Shown here piece after piece: positions 6,733-13,813 of a stretch of DNA of 13,813 nt. Made by a program: the position numbers and the translations under genes. Source of the stretch: Maritimibacter sp. (GTDB lineage: Bacteria; Pseudomonadota; Alphaproteobacteria; Rhodobacterales; Rhodobacteraceae); the NCBI GenBank assembly GCA_020441225.1, contig JAGRMP010000154.1, positions 269-14,081 of the forward strand, in the 5' to 3' direction. How positions within the stretch are numbered: position 1 is the stretch's first letter; each line of letters starts with the position of its first letter. The notes below the pieces were generated by a model. It saw only the letters and a list, made by a program, of their open reading frames with translations, did no database searches and was not told where the DNA came from.

Positions 6733-6822
6733 GCGGACCCGTCGACGCGCCCCGCACTGGGCGCGCCCGGCAGTACGCCGGGGCGGCATCCCTTGAGCGA
6801 CGGGCCGACAGCACACATGTTT

Positions 6823-6852
6823 GAAGGGCGCGGGATCGGTTCCGCGCCCTTC
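6823..6852 (+). terminator. Strong hairpin after ssb
   Basis: GAAGGGCGCGG (6823-6833) pairs perfectly with CCGCGCCCTTC (6842-6852) around an eight-base loop. It lies 90 bases after the ssb stop and ends 25 bases before the protease start codon. There is only GTCATTG after it rather than a T run, so it is a probable terminator or attenuator but not a textbook one. Confidence 0.6.
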
Positions 6853-6877
6853 GTCATTGAAGAACCGGGGGCGAAAC

Positions 6878-7966
6878 ATGTCGTGGTCCTTTCCGATCGG
6901 ACACCTGTTCGGCAGCGAGCTCAGGGTGCATGCCACCTTTTTCCTGCTCCTCGCCTGGATCAGCGCCGCGGTCTGGATCGAGAGCGGACCAGCGGCGGCG
7001 GCGGTGAGCCTCGTCTACGTGCTCGCGCTCTTCGCCTGCGTCGTCGCGCATGAGTTCGGCCATGCCCTGACCGCGCGCCGCTACGGCATTCGCACTCCCG
7101 ACGTGACCCTCCTGCCCATCGGCGGGGTCGCGCGGCTGGAGCGGATGCCGGAGAAGCCGGGCCAGGAGATCCTGGTGGCGCTCGCCGGTCCGGCGGTGAA
7201 CGTGGCGATCTTTCTCATTCTGCTGCTGGTCCTGGGCCCCGGCGCCTTTGCCCGGATCGACCCCGGTGCGATGCGCTTTGCCGACCTCCCCGCCCAGATT
7301 GCGACCCTCAACCTGGTGCTCGCGCTCTTCAACCTGCTGCCGGCTTTCCCGATGGACGGCGGCCGGGTGCTGCGGGCGGTGCTTTCGCTCCGCATGGACC
7401 GGGCCGCCGCCACCCGCGCCGCCGCCGCCGCGGGCCAGGGCCTGGCGCTGGCGATGGGGATCGTCGGGCTGATCTCGGGCAATCCGTTCCTGATGCTGAT
7501 CGCCTTTTTCGTTTTCCTCGCCGCCGGGTCGGAACGGGCCGACGAGGCGATGAAGACCCTCGCCCGGGGCTTGATGGCGCGCGATGCGATGATCACCGAG
7601 TTCGAGACGCTGGCGCCCGAGGACAACCTCGACGTCGCTGCGGCCGCGCTCATTCGCACCACCCAGCACGAGTTTCCGGTGGTCGAGCGGGAGACGGGCG
7701 CGCCGGTGGGGCTGCTCACCCGGACCGCGCTCTACAAGGCGCTCGACCAGGGGCCGCGCACGCAGAGTGTCGCGGCGGCGATAGAACGCGGCCTGCCGGT
7801 GGTGGCGCTGAACACCGGGCTTTCGGCGGTACTGGAGCGGATGCAGACCGGCGCGCCCGCGATCGGCGTGCTGGGCCCCGCGGGCGCGCTGGTGGGCTAT
7901 GTCACCCGCGAGAATATCGGCGAGCTGATGGTGGTGGCGAACGCACGGGCTGCGAAGCGGCGGTGA
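6878..7966 (+). CDS. M50-family (site-2-type) zinc metalloprotease with two CBS domains
   Basis: An intramembrane protease of the Rip1/SpoIVFB-like branch, which cuts membrane-bound substrates such as anti-sigma factors or regulators. The 362-residue protein has hydrophobic segments around 19-33, 42-57, 98-119, 140-155 and 187-217. The zinc motif HEFGH (58-62) is in the second segment and the third ligand Asp160 is in NLLPAFPMDGGRVLRA (152-167). Two CBS domains follow (about 232-290 and 294-352), which often bind adenosyl ligands and tune activity. No PDZ domain is seen, which separates it from RseP. The ATG at 6878 is preceded by GGGGG; earlier in-frame codons fall inside the hairpin. Its substrate is unknown and no anti-sigma gene is nearby. 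It converges on aroB across a palindrome-rich spacer. Confidence 0.93.
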   Translation: MSWSFPIGHLFGSELRVHATFFLLLAWISAAVWIESGPAAAAVSLVYVLALFACVVAHEFGHALTARRYGIRTPDVTLLPIGGVARLERMPEKPGQEILVALAGPAVNVAIFLILLLVLGPGAFARIDPGAMRFADLPAQIATLNLVLALFNLLPAFPMDGGRVLRAVLSLRMDRAAATRAAAAAGQGLALAMGIVGLISGNPFLMLIAFFVFLAAGSERADEAMKTLARGLMARDAMITEFETLAPEDNLDVAAAALIRTTQHEFPVVERETGAPVGLLTRTALYKALDQGPRTQSVAAAIERGLPVVALNTGLSAVLERMQTGAPAIGVLGPAGALVGYVTRENIGELMVVANARAAKRR

Positions 7967-7976
7967 CGCCCGGGGG

Positions 7977-7996
7977 ACGGCGTTTCGAAACGCCGT
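7977..7996. repeat. Perfect 20-base palindrome, copy 1
   Basis: ACGGCGTTTCGAAACGCCGT is an exact palindrome starting 11 bases after the protease stop codon. In RNA it folds as an eight-base-pair stem with a UCGA loop in either direction, suiting a bidirectional terminator or 3'-end stabiliser between convergent genes. The same 20 bases recur at 8089-8108. Confidence 0.85.
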
Positions 7997-8086
7997 GGTC
8001 CCGGCCCACCCGCAGGCACGCCGACCGACCGCAGGGGCCGTGGTGCGGGCGGCGGCGCCGAAGAGATTACCGGTGAGCGGGGCGGC

Positions 8087-8110
8087 ACACGGCGTTTCGA
8101 AACGCCGTGT
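8087..8110. repeat. Same palindrome, copy 2, extended to 24 bases
   Basis: The 20-base core at 8089-8108 is identical to copy 1 and is extended by AC and GT on the outside to a perfect 24-base palindrome. It lies 23 bases past the aroB stop codon on the minus strand, so it most likely ends or protects the aroKB transcript. Confidence 0.85.
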
Positions 8111-8111
8111 C

Positions 8112-8131
8112 ACGCGGGTTCGAATCCGCGT
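8112..8131. terminator. Hairpin directly after aroB
   Basis: ACGCGG (8112-8117) and CCGCGT (8126-8131) pair around a TTCGAA core (8119-8124), the same core as the neighbouring palindromes. It begins one base after the aroB stop on the minus strand and is followed at once by palindrome copy 2, making a double hairpin. Confidence 0.5.
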
Positions 8132-8132
8132 T

Positions 8133-9242
8133 TCAGCGCCCCGCGAGCCCGTCCGTGAGCACCCCGCGCACCACGTCGAGATCGACCCCGTCGGCGACGA
8201 AGGCCTCGCCGATGGCCCGCGCGAGGATGAAACGGATCCGGCCCGCCTCGACCTTCTTGTCCTGTCCCATGAGCGCGATCAGCCCGTCGGCGTCGGGCAG
8301 CGCTCCGGGGATGTCGGCGAGGTCGCGTTTCATCCCCATCGCCGCGAGATGGGCGCGGAACCGCGACGGCGCCTCCTGGCTCATCAGCCCCAGCCTTGCG
8401 CTGGTCTCGAAAGCGAGCGCGCAGCCGATCGCGACGCCTTCGCCGTGCAACAGCCGGTCGGAATAGCCCGTCGCCGCCTCCAGCGCATGGCCGAAGGTAT
8501 GGCCGAGGTTGAGCAGCGCCCGGTCGCCCTGCTCGGTCTCGTCTCGGGCGACGATATCGGCCTTCATCTGCACCGAGCGGCGCACCGCTTCCTGGCGCAG
8601 CGCCTTGTCGCCCGCGGCGAGCGCCGGGCCGTTCGCTTCGAGCCATTCGAAGAAGGCGAGCGAGCCGAGGCCGCCGTATTTCACCACCTCGCCGTAGCCC
8701 GCGAGGAAGTCGCGGGCGGTCAGGGTGTCGAGCACGTCGATATCGGCGAGCACGAGGCTCGGCTGGTGGAACGCGCCCACCAGGTTCTTGCCCTTGGCTG
8801 AGTTGATCCCGGTCTTGCCGCCGACCGAGCTGTCGACCTGGGCGAGCAGCGAGGTCGGGATCTGCACGAAGCGCACGCCGCGGCGCAGGATCGCGGCGGC
8901 AAAGCCCGCGAGATCGCCGATCACCCCGCCGCCGAAGGCCACGACCACGTCCTTGCGTTCGATCTGCTGGGCGAGGAGCCATTCGACCGTCTCCTGAAGA
9001 TGCGCCCAGTTCTTGGTCGCCTCGCCCGCCGGCAGCACCAGCGCTTCCGACCCGATCCCTTCCGCCGCCAGCGCCGTTTTCAGCGCCTCGAGATGCAGCC
9101 CCGCCACCCGGTCCTCGGTGACGATGGCCACCTTCGGGCGCGAGAGCAGCGGCGCGATCTCGGCCCCGGCCCGCGCGACCAGCCCCGGGCCGACCCTGAC
9201 CTCATAGGAGCGCTCCGCGAGCGCGACATTCACCACATCCAT
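8133..9242 (-). CDS. aroB: 3-dehydroquinate synthase
   Basis: AroB converts DAHP to 3-dehydroquinate, the second step of the shikimate pathway, using NAD and zinc. The 369-residue product is of normal length. Visible are the nucleotide-binding GGGVIGDLAGFAA (104-116), RFVQIPTSLLAQVDSSVGGK (124-143), GKNLVGAFHQP (151-161), and the zinc ligands Glu185 (GYGEVVK), His248 (LNLGHTFGHALE) and His266 (LLHGEGV). The ATG at 9242 has a near-perfect AGGAGGTGA ribosome site. It follows aroK with a 56-base gap on the same strand, so the two form an operon whose products act three steps apart in one pathway. The 3' end leads straight into two hairpins. Confidence 0.98.
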   Translation of the reverse strand: MDVVNVALAERSYEVRVGPGLVARAGAEIAPLLSRPKVAIVTEDRVAGLHLEALKTALAAEGIGSEALVLPAGEATKNWAHLQETVEWLLAQQIERKDVVVAFGGGVIGDLAGFAAAILRRGVRFVQIPTSLLAQVDSSVGGKTGINSAKGKNLVGAFHQPSLVLADIDVLDTLTARDFLAGYGEVVKYGGLGSLAFFEWLEANGPALAAGDKALRQEAVRRSVQMKADIVARDETEQGDRALLNLGHTFGHALEAATGYSDRLLHGEGVAIGCALAFETSARLGLMSQEAPSRFRAHLAAMGMKRDLADIPGALPDADGLIALMGQDKKVEAGRIRFILARAIGEAFVADGVDLDVVRGVLTDGLAGR

Positions 9243-9298
9243 CCGGTCACCTCCTGCGGGCCGCGGGCCCGACGTTTCCTCCCGGTCATGCAGACCGG

Positions 9299-9850
9299 TC
9301 AGCCGTTGCGTTCCCCGAGCACGTCCGGTCGGGTCTTGAGCACCCGGATGACCTGCGCGGTCATGTCCGAGATCGAGTAGCCGGGATGGGCATCGACCAC
9401 CAGCTCGGCCTTGGCATAGGTCCCGACCCGCGCGGCATAGAGCTCGGCCAGCGTGCGCTTGGGATCGGCGGTGCGCAGCAGCGGCCGGGTCGCCTTGTGC
9501 CGGACCCGTTCCCAGAGCAGATCGAGATCGGCGCGCAGCCAGACGGCGACCCCCATCTCGTGGATCCGGTCGCGATTCTCTTCGCGCAGATAGGCCCCGC
9601 CGCCGGTCGAGAGCACGCAAGGCCCCGTCGCCAGAAGCCGCGCGATCACCTCGGCCTCGCGGTTGCGGAAAAACGCCTCGCCGTCGCGTTCGAACACTTC
9701 CGCCACCGTCATCGCCGCCGCGGTCTCGATCTCCTGGTCGCTGTCGAGGAAGGGCACGCCGAGCCGGCTCGCGAGCGCACGGCCCACCGCGGACTTGCCC
9801 GCCCCCATCATCCCCACCATCACGATGGGCTTCTTCACAACCAGTGCCAA
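9299..9850 (-). CDS. aroK: Shikimate kinase (TTG start)
   Basis: AroK phosphorylates shikimate to shikimate-3-phosphate with ATP. The 183-residue product shows the P-loop GMMGAGKS (13-20), the shikimate-binding DSD (36-38), FRNRE (61-65) with the substrate-binding Arg, GGG (83-85), and the lid arginine in TRPLLR (121-126). The start is a TTG at 9850, preceded by GGAGG eight bases upstream; no ATG lies in a suitable place, and the next possible start is a GTG four codons on, inside VVKKP. The rare start codon may lower expression. It is the first gene of the aroK-aroB pair and diverges from the small membrane protein gene across about 110 bases, which should hold the promoters for both directions. 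Confidence 0.96.
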   Translation of the reverse strand: MALVVKKPIVMVGMMGAGKSAVGRALASRLGVPFLDSDQEIETAAAMTVAEVFERDGEAFFRNREAEVIARLLATGPCVLSTGGGAYLREENRDRIHEMGVAVWLRADLDLLWERVRHKATRPLLRTADPKRTLAELYAARVGTYAKAELVVDAHPGYSISDMTAQVIRVLKTRPDVLGERNG

Positions 9851-9959
9851 ACGGCAAGCCTCCGCTCAAGAAATTGCGTTTCCGCTCCATGGCGTGATCG
9901 CCGGAAACATGCCATATATGACTTCGTCGAGGGGGAAAACCGGTGAAAGCGAGGTCAGG

Positions 9960-10097
9960 GTGATCGGGAAGCTCATCAAACTCGTTCTGGGGCTTGCCGT
10001 GCTGGGCGCGATCGGGCTGGCTGTCTATGCCCAACTGGGCGATCTGGCGCCCGACCCACGCGACGAAACCCTCACGGTGATCCTGGATGCGGGCTAG
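9960..10097 (+). CDS. Small single-pass membrane protein, 45 residues, unknown function
   Basis: The predicted product begins IGKLIKLVLGLAVLGAIGLA after the start residue: a short basic head (Lys4, Lys7), one hydrophobic helix at about 5-24, then an acidic, proline-containing tail (LGDLAPDPRDETLTVILDAG). This predicts an inner-membrane protein with the tail outside. The GTG at 9960 is chosen because GAGG lies five bases upstream and the helix starts at once; an in-frame ATG at 9918 would add 14 hydrophilic residues. Its last 11 bases overlap the next gene, which indicates translational coupling. I know no named function. I recall similar short proteins beside aroK in Rhodobacteraceae, but cannot check it here. 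Confidence 0.7.
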   Translation: MIGKLIKLVLGLAVLGAIGLAVYAQLGDLAPDPRDETLTVILDAG

Positions 10098-11808
10098 GAA
10101 TAACGGTACCGAAACGGACAGGCGACACGCCCCGCTGCGGCGGTGGGCGTGGGGCGTCGTTGCGCCCTTGATCGTGCTTGGCGGAGCTGCCACGGCGCAA
10201 GAGACCGCCCCGGCGGAGACCGAGGTTCTCGACCCGCCGCTGTCGGCCATCGACTGGCTGTCGGACAGCGTTGCCGTGCCGCCACCGGGTGGGCCCAACG
10301 GCACCGCGCCCGGTGCGGCGACAGGTCCGGACGGGGCGCCCGTGGGGGGCCCAATGGCGGGGCCGCAGCTCCCCGCTTCGATCCTGGTCCCCGGCGCCGA
10401 CCGCGCCCTGGCCCTGCCCGCCCCCGCACCGCTCGACCCGGTCGCCGTCGCGCCGCTCGACACGCCCGGCACCACGCCTGACGCGATCGGCATCCTGTCG
10501 CCCGCCGTGACCGGGCTGCCGCCCGGGCTCTGGGGCACGGCGCGGCCCGAGGACGTCGCCCACCGGATCCGGGCGGAAAGCCCCGAGATGCTGCCCGCGC
10601 TGCAGGCGCTTTTGCAGACCATCCTGCTCGCCGAGCTCGATCCGCCGAAAGGCCCGGGCGGCGACGGGCGCGAAGTCTATCTGGCCCGGGTCGACAAGCT
10701 GCTGCAGTCGGGCGCGCTGGAACCGGCCAATGCGCTGCTTGAACGCGGCCCCCGCGACGACCCGCGGATCGTGCGCCGTCATTTCGACGTCGCTCTGCTG
10801 CTTGGCGAGGAACAGCCGATGTGCGAAGTGCTGGCCGCGAGCCCGCAGCTCTCGCCGACCTACCAGGCGCGGATCTTCTGCCTTGCGCGGGCCGGGCAAT
10901 GGGAGAACGCGGCGCTGCTGCTCGGCACCGGCACGGTGCTCGACTTGATCCCGCAAGAGGATGCGGCGCTGTTCGGGCGCTTCCTCGATCCCGAGCTCTA
11001 CGAGGGCGAGCCGCCGCTCGAAATGCCGCTCCACCCCACGCCGCTCACATTCCGCATGTACGAGGCGATCGGCGAGGCGATCCCGACCCAGAGCCTGCCG
11101 CTGGCGTTCGCCCATTCCGATCTGAGGCCGAACATCGGCTGGAAGGCGCGGGTCGAGGCGGGCGAACGGCTCGCGCGGACCGGCGCCGTCTCCGACAACC
11201 AGCTCTACGGGCTCTACAGCGAGCGCAAACCGGCGGCGTCGGGCGGGGTCTGGGACCGGGTCGCCGCATTGCAGGCGGTCGAGGCGGGGATCGAGGCGGG
11301 CGACCGCGACGCCACCGCACAGGCGCTCCCGGATCTCTGGGACGCGCTCACCCAGGCGCGGGTGGAAGTGCCGATCTCGCGCATCATCGGCCCCCGGCTC
11401 GCGGAAATGAAACTCACCGGCGAGGCCGGGCGGATCGCGTTTCACATGGCACTGCTCTCGGACGATTACGAGGCCCAGGCGGTCGCGGCGACGCCGGAGA
11501 CCGAGGAAGACCGGCTGCTGGTCGATATTGCCCGCGGCCGGGTCCGCGCCACCGCGCCGGACGATCCCCGCGAACGGGCGGTCATCGACGGTTTCACCAC
11601 CCCCGAGCTGCCGCCGCGGCTTGCCGCACTGGTCGGCGGCGACCGGCTGGGCGAAGCGATCCTGCGCGCGATCACCCTGCTGTCTGAGGGCGTCTCAGGC
11701 GATCTCGACCAGGTGACAGATGCGCTCGCGCTGTTCCGCGCGGTGGGGCTCGAAGACACCGCCCGGCGGGCGGCGCTCGAGTTTCTCATTCTCGACCGGC
11801 GGGGTTGA
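10087..11808 (+). CDS. Secreted 573-residue protein of unknown function, helical-repeat type
   Basis: Not a family I can name. The N-terminus has a long basic head (1-19) and a hydrophobic segment (20-36) ending ATA-Q at 37/38, a good signal peptidase I site, so the mature protein should be periplasmic. Residues about 60-145 are a Pro/Ala/Gly-rich disordered linker. From about 155 on the sequence is a run of amphipathic helices with TPR/Sel1-like spacing (for example LARAGQWENAALLLGTG, 266-282). The whole protein has only two cysteines, Cys246 and Cys265, a likely disulfide. The ATG at 10087 overlaps the end of the small membrane protein gene, and the stop is one base before the xerD start, so the three genes form a tightly coupled operon. 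Homologues may carry misleading names caused by the low-complexity linker. Confidence 0.88.
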   Translation: MRARNNGTETDRRHAPLRRWAWGVVAPLIVLGGAATAQETAPAETEVLDPPLSAIDWLSDSVAVPPPGGPNGTAPGAATGPDGAPVGGPMAGPQLPASILVPGADRALALPAPAPLDPVAVAPLDTPGTTPDAIGILSPAVTGLPPGLWGTARPEDVAHRIRAESPEMLPALQALLQTILLAELDPPKGPGGDGREVYLARVDKLLQSGALEPANALLERGPRDDPRIVRRHFDVALLLGEEQPMCEVLAASPQLSPTYQARIFCLARAGQWENAALLLGTGTVLDLIPQEDAALFGRFLDPELYEGEPPLEMPLHPTPLTFRMYEAIGEAIPTQSLPLAFAHSDLRPNIGWKARVEAGERLARTGAVSDNQLYGLYSERKPAASGGVWDRVAALQAVEAGIEAGDRDATAQALPDLWDALTQARVEVPISRIIGPRLAEMKLTGEAGRIAFHMALLSDDYEAQAVAATPETEEDRLLVDIARGRVRATAPDDPRERAVIDGFTTPELPPRLAALVGGDRLGEAILRAITLLSEGVSGDLDQVTDALALFRAVGLEDTARRAALEFLILDRRG

Positions 11809-11809
11809 G

Positions 11810-12793
11810 GTGGCTCCCGTCCAGGGTCCGGCCCCCGCCCCCGCCGGCGATACGGGCGGCGCGCGTTGGATCTCTGCCTTTCTCGACGCGCAGGCGGCCG
11901 AGCTCGACGCCGCCGAGAACACACGGCTCGCCTATGGCCGCGACCTCAAGGCCTGCGCCGCGTTTCTCGACCGCCGCGGCTCGGGCTTCGCCACCGCGCG
12001 CCGCGAAGACATCGAGGCCTGGATGGTCGATTGCGAAGCCGAGGGGCTGGCGGTCTCGACCCGCGCCCGCCGGCTCAGCGCGGTGAAACAGCTCTATCGT
12101 TTCGCCTTCGAGGAAGGCTGGCGCGAGGACAATCCCGCGATGCGCATCGCGGGGCCCGGCAAGGCGCGCAAACTGCCCAAGACGCTCAGCGAAGACGAGG
12201 TCGCCCGGCTCCTCGACGCCGCCCGGACCCATGGCCGGAGCGCGTCCGACCGGCTGCGCAACGCCTGCCTGATGGAGCTGCTCTACGCGACGGGCATGCG
12301 GGTGTCGGAACTGGTCGAGCTGCCTGTGAGCGCGGCCCGGGGCGATCCGCGGATGCTGCTGGTGCGCGGCAAAGGCGGCAAGGAACGGATGGTGCCGCTT
12401 TCGGTCCCGGCGCGCGCGGCGCTGGCCGAATGGCTCGCGGCGCGGGACGCGGCCGAGGACGCCGGCCGGGCGGCGGGCAAGCCCGCCTCGCGCTGGCTGT
12501 TCCCCTCGACCGGCAAGGGCGGGCATTTGACCCGGCATCGGTTCCACGGGCTCATCAAGGAGATCGCCGTCGCTGCGGGGGTCTCGGCGGATGCGGTGAC
12601 GCCGCACCGGCTGCGCCACGCCTTCGCCACCCATCTGCTCGCCCATGGCGCCGATCTGCGCGCGATCCAGACGCTTCTGGGACACGCGGATGTCTCGACC
12701 ACCGAGATCTACACCCATGTGCTCGACGAACGGCTCAAGGCGCTGGTGCTGGAGCATCACCCCCTGGCACATCGCGTGACAGAAAAAGACTAG
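11810..12793 (+). CDS. xerD: Tyrosine site-specific recombinase XerD
   Basis: XerD works with XerC at the dif site to resolve chromosome dimers before division. The 327-residue protein has an N-terminal SAM-like core-binding domain (about 18-105: WISAFLDAQAAELDAAENT, AYGRDLKACAAFLDRRG) and the catalytic domain with Arg164 (TGMRVSEL), Lys188 or Lys191 (RGKGGKER), His266 and Arg269 (PHRLRHAFATHLLAHGAD), His292 (LLGHADVSTTEIY) and the nucleophile Tyr301. The full set is present, so it should be active. It is somewhat longer than the usual 300 because of an insert around 210-228. The GTG at 11810 is chosen because it follows GGGG and starts one base after the upstream stop; the frame further upstream overlaps the preceding gene. 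XerC cannot be fully ruled out, but the context with no mobile element favours a housekeeping Xer. Confidence 0.93.
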   Translation: MAPVQGPAPAPAGDTGGARWISAFLDAQAAELDAAENTRLAYGRDLKACAAFLDRRGSGFATARREDIEAWMVDCEAEGLAVSTRARRLSAVKQLYRFAFEEGWREDNPAMRIAGPGKARKLPKTLSEDEVARLLDAARTHGRSASDRLRNACLMELLYATGMRVSELVELPVSAARGDPRMLLVRGKGGKERMVPLSVPARAALAEWLAARDAAEDAGRAAGKPASRWLFPSTGKGGHLTRHRFHGLIKEIAVAAGVSADAVTPHRLRHAFATHLLAHGADLRAIQTLLGHADVSTTEIYTHVLDERLKALVLEHHPLAHRVTEKD

Positions 12794-12914
12794 GCGCTTT
12801 CACGGATCAATCTGTGCACAGGCGGAACATTGGTTACGTTTGTGACACAATCCTCTGACTCCGGCCCGGCGGCGCGCCCTGCCCTTTTTCTTGGGCCAAA
12901 TACTCTGCGGGGGT

Positions 12915-12935
12915 CCGGGGGTGCAAAACCCCCGG
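12915..12935. terminator. Hairpin between convergent xerD and Nudix genes
   Basis: CCGGGGGT (12915-12922) pairs with ACCCCCGG (12928-12935) around the loop GCAAA. It lies about 120 bases after xerD and 22 bases after the Nudix stop on the minus strand, so it can serve both convergent transcripts. From memory, a GGGCCAAATACTC leader (12894-12905) followed by such a G/C hairpin recurs between genes in Rhodobacteraceae. Confidence 0.6.
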
Positions 12936-12956
12936 CTCCGGCGCCAGCCACGCGCG

Positions 12957-13415
12957 TCAGTCGCCCCACATCGCCCGCGCCACGGTGAGCAGCCGGTCGA
13001 CCCCCTCGCTCATCGGCCGCATGCCGGCAAAGACCTCTTCATCCGGCACCCAGGCCAGATCGGCCGCGTCGTCCGCGGCCACGGCCTGCCCCCGCGCCTC
13101 TTCGCAGAGCACCGCGACGAGGAAGAAATGATAGGCGAGCGAGCCGTCGGCGGCGCGGTGGATGATGTCTTTGGTCCCCAGCACCGGCCCCGGCGAGCCG
13201 ATAAGCCCGGTTTCTTCCTGAAGCTCGCGCATCGCCGCTTCGGCCACGGTCTCGCCCGGCTCGACCTTGCCGCCGGGATAGCCCCAGAGCCCGGCATCGG
13301 GCGGGTTGGCGCGCTTGACCAGCAGCACCGACGGCCCCCGGAGCGCGACGGCGAGCACGCCGAGTGTCGGGCGCACGAGCCCGGCTTGCGGCGGGGTCTC
13401 CACCGGCCCGTTCAT
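12957..13415 (-). CDS. Nudix hydrolase (MutT/ADP-ribose pyrophosphatase-like)
   Basis: Nudix enzymes hydrolyse nucleoside diphosphates linked to another group, such as ADP-ribose, NADH or oxidised dNTPs. The 152-residue product contains the complete Nudix box G-x5-E-x7-REUxEExGU at 49-71: Gly49, Glu55, then Arg63 Glu64, Glu67 and Glu68 and Gly70, so the metal-binding glutamates are present. The substrate is preceded by [14 protein letters not shown], typical of the RppH/ADP-ribose/MutT-like subset. The ATG at 13415 is chosen; a GTG at 13448 would add 11 residues with no family likeness. It lies 246 bases downstream of uvrA on the same strand and converges with xerD. Substrate and exact subfamily cannot be told from sequence alone. 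Confidence 0.92.
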   Translation of the reverse strand: MNGPVETPPQAGLVRPTLGVLAVALRGPSVLLVKRANPPDAGLWGYPGGKVEPGETVAEAAMRELQEETGLIGSPGPVLGTKDIIHRAADGSLAYHFFLVAVLCEEARGQAVAADDAADLAWVPDEEVFAGMRPMSEGVDRLLTVARAMWGD

Positions 13416-13661
13416 GCCCCATCCGTCCCCGACTGTCCGCGACGGCACGCGGAAACCTGGTCACCAAACATCTTCATCGCTAACGGCATTCTCGTTGTGA
13501 AAACTCCCGCGAACCATAGGCGGGCGTTTCGCAAACGGCAATGATGCCGAACGGTCCCGGCGCGGTTCCGTCTTTGCGACCAGCCCCATCGCCGGTCCCG
13601 ACGGCCGCGCCCGCGCGGCGGCACCGCGACGGCACCGCGGCGGCACGGCGGTGGCGGCGGG
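13416..13661. other. Spacer between uvrA and the Nudix gene
   Basis: A 246-base gap with no convincing gene. The half near uvrA (13610-13660) is a low-complexity tract built from CGGCACCGCG-like units, for example GACGGCACCGCG and GCGGCGGCAC, which can form several overlapping hairpins and may end the uvrA transcript. The half near the Nudix gene is less GC-rich and probably holds its promoter, which I cannot pin down. Confidence 0.5.
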
Positions 13662-13813
13662 CTATTCCGCCGCCGTCCGGCGGGGCTTCAACATCGGTTT
13701 GAGATACTGCCCGGTGTAGCTGGCGGCCACCTCGGCGACCTCCTCGGGCGTGCCCTCTGCGACGATCGTGCCGCCGCCGTCGCCGCCCTCGGGGCCGATG
13801 TCGACGATCCAGT
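13662..13813 (-). CDS. uvrA: Excinuclease ABC subunit A, C-terminal end (runs off window end)
   Basis: UvrA is the damage-sensing ATPase of nucleotide excision repair. The last 50 residues are visible: [14 protein letters not shown], then [14 protein letters not shown], then [11 protein letters not shown] and a short basic tail ending TAAE before the TAG at 13664-13662. D-x-GPEGGxGGG followed by G-x-I/V-V-A-x-G-T-PE is the characteristic end of the second ATP-binding domain of UvrA (the D-loop/H-loop region), and TG-x-YL is its usual C-terminus. The rest lies beyond the window. In many related genomes uvrA and ssb are neighbours; here they are about 7 kb apart. Confidence 0.95.
   Translation of the reverse strand, partial: WIVDIGPEGGDGGGTIVAEGTPEEVAEVAASYTGQYLKPMLKPRRTAAE

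Noticed and set aside
8113..8130. GGGTTCGAATCC resembling the T-arm of a tRNA gene
   Set aside because: With the standard T-loop placed, the stem pairs G-G, C-C and G-G beyond two pairs, and no acceptor, D or anticodon arm can be built around it. It reads better as a TTCGAA-centred hairpin after aroB.
8133..10622. 829-codon minus-strand frame extending aroB upstream across aroK
   Set aside because: AroB similarity starts at 9242 with a near-perfect ribosome site; the extension overlaps aroK in another frame and has no likeness to known domains, so no fusion protein is claimed.
10072..11445. Long minus-strand open frame of 457 codons opposite the secreted unknown protein
   Set aside because: No motif or ribosome site and shadow-type composition; the plus-strand frame has a signal peptide and fits the operon spacing on both sides.
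11810..12793. Tyrosine recombinase as the integrase of an integrative element
   Set aside because: It matches housekeeping Xer proteins, sits in an operon beside shikimate genes, and there is no adjacent tRNA attachment site, direct repeat or phage gene.

Overview
The window looks like the chromosome of a high-GC alphaproteobacterium, most likely a member of the Rhodobacteraceae. The evidence is the strongly G/C-ending codon use, the protein sequences (PyrH, MiaA, SSB, AroB/AroK, XerD, UvrA), and the aroB-aroK / unknown / xerD neighbourhood, which I recall from that family. There is no rRNA, complete tRNA, insertion sequence, CRISPR array, prophage or restriction cassette. It is mostly a housekeeping region with a few accessory genes.

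Layout. (1) 1-1889, minus strand: the 5' end of pyrH (UMP kinase), a small free-standing CZB zinc-binding protein, and an orphan D12-class DNA adenine methylase. (2) 2043-4063, plus strand: miaA (tRNA isopentenyl transferase), then a lower-GC spacer with a bulged inverted repeat that looks like two opposed DnaA boxes, then an AraC-family regulator. (3) 4064-5338, plus strand: a double hairpin, a VOC (glyoxalase/dioxygenase fold) gene with a readable promoter and overlapping operator palindrome, and a small ABM-like protein. (4) 5391-7966: a secreted lytic transglycosylase (minus) diverging from ssb (plus), followed by an M50 site-2-type protease with two CBS domains. (5) 7967-8132: a convergent spacer with two copies of one perfect palindrome and a third, related hairpin. 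(6) 8133-9850, minus: aroB and aroK, two shikimate-pathway enzymes. (7) 9960-12793, plus: a tightly packed trio of a 45-residue membrane protein, a 573-residue secreted protein of unknown function, and xerD. (8) 12957-13813, minus: a Nudix hydrolase and the 3' end of uvrA.

Several genes serve DNA or RNA maintenance (Dam-like methylase, MiaA, SSB, XerD, Nudix/MutT-like, UvrA) or cell-envelope work (lytic transglycosylase, M50 protease, the secreted unknown). I see no new multi-gene defence or mobile system. The parts most worth following up are the uncharacterised pair translated just ahead of xerD, the free-standing CZB protein, the orphan adenine methylase, and the intergenic palindromes, especially the mutually complementary hairpins at 4090-4135 and the twin palindromes at 7977-8110.
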